From positions 1 through 9,372 of the forward strand of contig DKBI01000208.1 of the NCBI GenBank assembly GCA_002451175.1: a stretch of DNA of 9,372 bases. Reading direction: 5' to 3'. Below the pieces are notes generated by a model. The model ran no database searches, was not told where the DNA came from, and worked only from the letters and a program-made list of their open reading frames with translations. Source of the stretch: Betaproteobacteria bacterium UBA6904. GTDB lineage: Bacteria; Pseudomonadota; Gammaproteobacteria; Burkholderiales; SG8-39. Position numbers and translations under genes: made by a program. Positions within the stretch are counted from its first letter, which is position 1; every line of letters begins with the position of its first letter. Below are positions 6,398-9,372 of the stretch, in pieces.

Positions 6398-7911
6398 GGG
6401 CCCGCGTCGCCCGAAATTCTACGATGCTCCCGCCAGTGCCTGAACAGCGGGTAGCCGAGGGCCAGCAGGGCGAGGCCCATGATCGCGCCCGCCGTCGGCC
6501 GCGTGAAGAACACCGTCCAGTCGTTGTCGAACGAGATCATGGTGGTCATGAAGGTGGACTCGGCGAGCGGGCCGAGGATCGAGCCGAGCACCAGCGGCGC
6601 GATCGGAAAGCGGAATTTCTCGAACAGGAAACCGAGAACGCCGAACGCGGCGATGACGTAGAGGTCGGACAGGTTGTTGCGCGCCGCGAACGCGCCGATG
6701 AAGCAGAACATGACGACGAACGCCGAGACCACCGCCTCCGGGAACTCCAGCACGCGCACCAGGAGCTTGATGAAGAAATAGCCCATGAGGCACATGCCGA
6801 TGACGCCGATGAACATGGAGGCGAACACCGCGTAGGCGATCTCCGCCTGCTCGGGGTTGGAGAAGATCTGCGGCCCGGGCTGGATGCCGTGCAGCAGGAA
6901 GGCGCCGAGGATGATCGCCGTCGCGCCGCTGCCCGGGATGCCCATGGTGAGCAACGGAATCATCGCGCCGCCCACGGACGAAGTCGCCGCCGTCTGCGGC
7001 GCGACGATGCCGTCGGGGATCCCCGTGCCGAGCTCGCGGCGGCGCTTGCCGTACTGTCCCTCGGTGCCGTAGGCGACGAACGAGGCGATGGTCGCACCGG
7101 CGCCGGGCACCAGACCGACGATGACCCCCACCAGCGAGCTGCGCGCGAGCACCATCTTCAGGGCGCCGATCTCACGCAGCCCCGGCAGCTCGGTGCGCAC
7201 CCGCCCCGCGCGGGCCGCGCCGGCGTTGTCGAAGCCTACGTAGAGCCGCGTGAACACCTCGCCGATGCCGTAGGCGCCGACCATCACCAGCAGGTATTCG
7301 ATGCCGTCGATCAGCATCGGCACGCCGAAGGCGAAGCGCTCCGCGCCATAGGTGCCGTCCACGCCGACGGTCGAAATCAGCAGGCCCAGGCACAGGCTGA
7401 TGAGCGCGTTCGTCACCGAGCCGCCGCCCAGCGACACGACGCTCGCCAGGCCGAAGAAGATGATGGCGAAGTATTCCGGCGTGGAGAGCGTCAGGGCGAT
7501 GCGCGCCACCGGCGCGGAAAACGCCACCATCACGCACGCCGACACGATGCCGCCGACGAAGGCGGCGAGCAGCGTCCAGCCCAGGGCCTTGGCCGGCGCG
7601 CCCTTGCGCGCCATCGTGTAGCCGTCCCAGAGCAGCGGCACGTCGATCGGTTCGCCCGGCACGCGGAAGAGGATCGCGGTGAGCGCGCCGCCGTAGGTGC
7701 CCGTGACGTACATCGCCGTGAGCAGGACGATCGCCGGCGTGACGTCCATCGCGTAGGTGAACGGCAGCGCGAGCACGACGCCCATCACCAGCGTGAGCCC
7801 CGGCAGGACAGCGACCAGCAGGCCGAGCACGAGGCCGATGAACAGCACGGTGAGATTGGCCGGCGTCAGGACATGCACGAAGCCGGTGGCGAGTTGCGCG
7901 AGCGTGTCCAC
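6394..7911 (-). CDS. tctA: Tripartite tricarboxylate transporter large permease TctA
   Basis: 505-residue inner-membrane protein (about 12 hydrophobic segments) that forms the transport channel of a TTT system, using an ion gradient to import a carboxylate delivered by TctC. Two similar halves are visible. The glycine motif GLVLGLLVAVLPG (26-38) is echoed by VIVGLVPGAGAT (263-274), and YGGALTAILFRVPGEP (73-88) by GGAMIPLLTMGIPGSGAT (314-331). The block ILFRVPGEP...DGYTMARKG (80-104) is characteristic of the family. Length is normal. The start is GTG at 7911, 6 nt after the tctB stop and without a clear ribosome-binding site; the N-terminus begins where relatives begin. The stop overlaps the dehydrogenase start (ATGA), tying transport to metabolism. 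The family is certain; the substrate cannot be read from TctA. Confidence 0.95.
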   Translation of the reverse strand: MDTLAQLATGFVHVLTPANLTVLFIGLVLGLLVAVLPGLTLVMGVVLALPFTYAMDVTPAIVLLTAMYVTGTYGGALTAILFRVPGEPIDVPLLWDGYTMARKGAPAKALGWTLLAAFVGGIVSACVMVAFSAPVARIALTLSTPEYFAIIFFGLASVVSLGGGSVTNALISLCLGLLISTVGVDGTYGAERFAFGVPMLIDGIEYLLVMVGAYGIGEVFTRLYVGFDNAGAARAGRVRTELPGLREIGALKMVLARSSLVGVIVGLVPGAGATIASFVAYGTEGQYGKRRRELGTGIPDGIVAPQTAATSSVGGAMIPLLTMGIPGSGATAIILGAFLLHGIQPGPQIFSNPEQAEIAYAVFASMFIGVIGMCLMGYFFIKLLVRVLEFPEAVVSAFVVMFCFIGAFAARNNLSDLYVIAAFGVLGFLFEKFRFPIAPLVLGSILGPLAESTFMTTMISFDNDWTVFFTRPTAGAIMGLALLALGYPLFRHWREHRRISGDAGP

Positions 7912-7917
7912 GGTGGG

Positions 7918-8490
7918 TCAGCGCACGCCGAGCGCGGCGAGGAGCGCGAGCGACAGCGCGTGAAACGGCCCGGCGCCGAGCGGCAGCGAGACGTAGACGA
8001 TCTTCATGAAGATCACGACCATCGCGAGGCTGCCCGCCACGCCGGCGACGAGGGCCACGCCCCAGCGCCGGTAGCCGCCCACGACGATGAACAGCGCGAG
8101 GAAGGCCGCCGTCGCGACGAAGAACCCCAGCCACTCGACGGCCGCGACGTAGCCGAGCGTCACGGCGACGCCCGCGGCGAGCCGCGCGAGGTCGGGGGGA
8201 CGCGCCCCGCCCGCCGCGGCGCCGTCCGGCTCGTCCTCGGCGGCATCCTCCATCAGGTTCTGCAGCATGCCGCTCACCGACTGCGGGCCGGCGAAGAACA
8301 GGCTCTTGACGATTTCGTAGGCGCACAGCAGCCCCATCGCGCCGAGGATCGCCTTCGGCCAGAAATCCGGGCCGATGCGATCCGACGGGCCGACGTATTC
8401 GATCTGCGCGGCGATGGCATAGAACCATGCCGCCAGCGCGAGCAGCACGGCGTACGGTGCGGCGCGCGCGACTCGGCTACGAAAGTGCAT
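7918..8490 (-). CDS. tctB: Tripartite tricarboxylate transporter small subunit TctB
   Basis: 190-residue inner-membrane partner of TctA in a TTT importer. Four hydrophobic segments are visible (about 12-29, 45-65, 104-136 taken as one or two, and 145-166). The motif RIGPDFWPKAILG (38-50) after the first segment and LPLGAGPF (169-176) near the C-terminus are typical of TctB. Between the second and third membrane segments lies an acidic, Ala/Gly-rich loop (about 79-100, with EDAAEDEPDG). TctB proteins diverge strongly, so the call rests on topology, these short motifs and the position between tctC and tctA. The ATG at 8490 is the only good start but lacks a visible ribosome-binding site; a GC hairpin ends 10 nt upstream of it. 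Confidence 0.9.
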   Translation of the reverse strand: MHFRSRVARAAPYAVLLALAAWFYAIAAQIEYVGPSDRIGPDFWPKAILGAMGLLCAYEIVKSLFFAGPQSVSGMLQNLMEDAAEDEPDGAAAGGARPPDLARLAAGVAVTLGYVAAVEWLGFFVATAAFLALFIVVGGYRRWGVALVAGVAGSLAMVVIFMKIVYVSLPLGAGPFHALSLALLAALGVR

Positions 8491-8500
8491 GCGAGGAATG

Positions 8501-8525
8501 CCGCGGCGGCGCCGAGCCGCCGCGG
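8501..8525 (-). repeat. Strong intercistronic hairpin between tctC and tctB
   Basis: CCGCGGCGGC (8501-8510) and GCCGCCGCGG (8516-8525) are a perfect 10-bp all-GC inverted repeat around a 5-nt loop. It begins 7 nt after the tctC stop and ends 10 nt before the tctB start. No U-run follows on the minus strand, so it is not a canonical terminator. Hairpins in this position after binding-protein genes often protect the upstream mRNA 3' end so that more binding protein than permease is made; that role is inferred here. Confidence 0.6.
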
Positions 8526-8532
8526 GCCACCG

Positions 8533-9372
8533 TCACTTCTTCTTCAGCGCGGCCGCGAAACTCTGCATGGCCGCCAGTTCGCCGTCGAGGAACTTCTGCG
8601 CCTGCTCCGCGGGGATGAAACTGTCGCGCAGCGCGAGGCTCTCCTTGAGGAAGCCGTAGTACTCCGGGTCGTGCGCGGCCTTGGCCACCGCCGCGGACAG
8701 CACCTTGAGGCTCGCCGGCGGCGTGCCGGCGCGGGCCACGATCGAGCGGAACTGCGGCAGGTACACCTCGAGCCCCGCCTCCTTCGACGAAGGGATGTCG
8801 GCGAATTCGGGCAGCACGCGCTCGCGGTTGAAAATCAGGATCGGCCGCATCTGCTTGGAATCGAGGAACGAGCGCACGTCGCCCGGCTGCTCGTACAGGA
8901 TGTCGGCATGGCCGCCGAGAATCGCGGTGTAGCGCTCGCCCGGCTTGGCGTACGGCACGCCGGTGAACTTGAGGCCCTTGGTCTCCATGTACTTCAGCGC
9001 CATGTCGTCGACGCTGCCGAAGCCGAGGATCGCCACCTTGAGCTTGCCGGGGCTCGCCTTCGCCGCCTTCACCACGTCGGCCCAGGTCTTGAACGGGCTG
9101 TCCATCTTCACGAACAGCGCCGAGGGCTGCCGGATCATGATGCCGAGCGGCACGAAGTCGCCCGACTTCCAGCGCGGCGCCGAGGTCGCCATCAGCGCGT
9201 GCGTATCGGCGATGTACACGGAGATCGAATAGCCGTCCGCGGGCGCGCTCAGCATCTTCGCCATGCCGGTGCCGCCCGTCGCGCCCGGCACGTTGACCAC
9301 CGGCAGCGACACCTTGAGCTCCGGCTCGAGCAGCCGCGCCATCTTGCGCGCGAGCTGATCGGCGCCGCCGCC
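8533..9372 (-). CDS. tctC: TTT periplasmic substrate-binding protein TctC (Bug family), 5' end cut off by window edge
   Basis: 279 residues of a periplasmic solute-binding protein that captures the substrate for the TctAB permease. The frame is open to the right edge, starting GGGADQLARKMARLLEP, which matches the usual Bug sequence after its PGG loop. The ATG at 9342 is therefore internal, and about 40 N-terminal residues including the signal peptide lie outside the window. Other family features: NVPGATGGTGMAKML early in the domain, AILGFGSVDDMALKY in the second lobe, VPYAKPGERYTAILGGHAD, and RSIVARAGTPP near the domain crossover. It ends in Lys-Lys-Lys. It heads the visible operon; tctB follows after 42 nt. 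Bug proteins bind many carboxylates (citrate, amino acids, nicotinate, sulfonated acids), so the ligand is predicted only from the downstream enzymes. Confidence 0.93.
   Translation of the reverse strand, partial: GGGADQLARKMARLLEPELKVSLPVVNVPGATGGTGMAKMLSAPADGYSISVYIADTHALMATSAPRWKSGDFVPLGIMIRQPSALFVKMDSPFKTWADVVKAAKASPGKLKVAILGFGSVDDMALKYMETKGLKFTGVPYAKPGERYTAILGGHADILYEQPGDVRSFLDSKQMRPILIFNRERVLPEFADIPSSKEAGLEVYLPQFRSIVARAGTPPASLKVLSAAVAKAAHDPEYYGFLKESLALRDSFIPAEQAQKFLDGELAAMQSFAAALKKK

Noticed and set aside
4880..6454. Plus-strand open frame of 524 codons antisense to the dehydrogenase gene
   Set aside because: Same composition artefact: extreme Arg/His/Ala content, no recognisable motif, and fully covered by a well-supported minus-strand gene.
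7172..8428. Minus-strand frame of 418 codons spanning tctB and tctA in another phase
   Set aside because: Arg-rich shadow frame. The tctA and tctB frames have the expected hydrophobic segments and family motifs.
1..9372. Mobile elements, CRISPR arrays, tRNA or rRNA genes and phage or defence genes
   Set aside because: None seen on either strand: no transposase-like product, no regularly spaced repeats, no tRNA-like cloverleaf noticed, and composition is even apart from the intergenic patch at 3361-3412.

Overview
All nine recognisable genes lie on the minus strand of a very GC-rich window, so transcription runs from high to low coordinates. GC content, the codon use that goes with it, a tripartite tricarboxylate transporter (TTT) and a Tad (Flp) pilus locus together suggest a proteobacterium. 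A betaproteobacterium of the Burkholderiales type, where TTT systems are greatly expanded, is the best guess, but no phylogenetic marker gene is present to prove it.

Right part (about 3459-9372): a probable five-gene operon, tctC (5' end outside the window) - tctB - tctA - acylating aldehyde dehydrogenase - AMP-forming acyl-CoA ligase. The spacings are 42 nt (holding a strong GC hairpin), 6 nt, a 4-nt overlap and another 4-nt overlap, so the transporter permease and the two enzymes are translationally coupled. The dehydrogenase resembles SauS (acylating sulfoacetaldehyde dehydrogenase) and the ligase would then be SauT (sulfoacetate-CoA ligase). The inferred job is uptake of sulfoacetate or a similar small carboxylate from the periplasm by TctC and TctAB, activation to the CoA thioester, and reduction to the aldehyde. 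The following enzyme for sulfoacetaldehyde (Xsc) is not in the window. The substrate is an inference from family resemblance and context.

Middle (about 3242-3458): a 217-nt intergenic region. It holds a terminator-like hairpin just after the ligase gene, a relatively AT-rich patch that may contain the promoter of the pilus operon, and two inverted repeats in what would be the pilin mRNA leader.

Left part (1-3241): the start of a Tad/Flp type IVb pilus operon, flp (pilin) - cpaA (prepilin peptidase) - cpaB (assembly protein) - cpaC (outer-membrane secretin, 3' end outside the window). The pilin is unusual in carrying four regularly spaced cysteines after its hydrophobic segment. The remaining tad genes (ATPases, TadB/C platform, TadE/F pseudopilins) would be expected beyond the left edge. 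The two operons appear functionally unrelated and merely adjacent.
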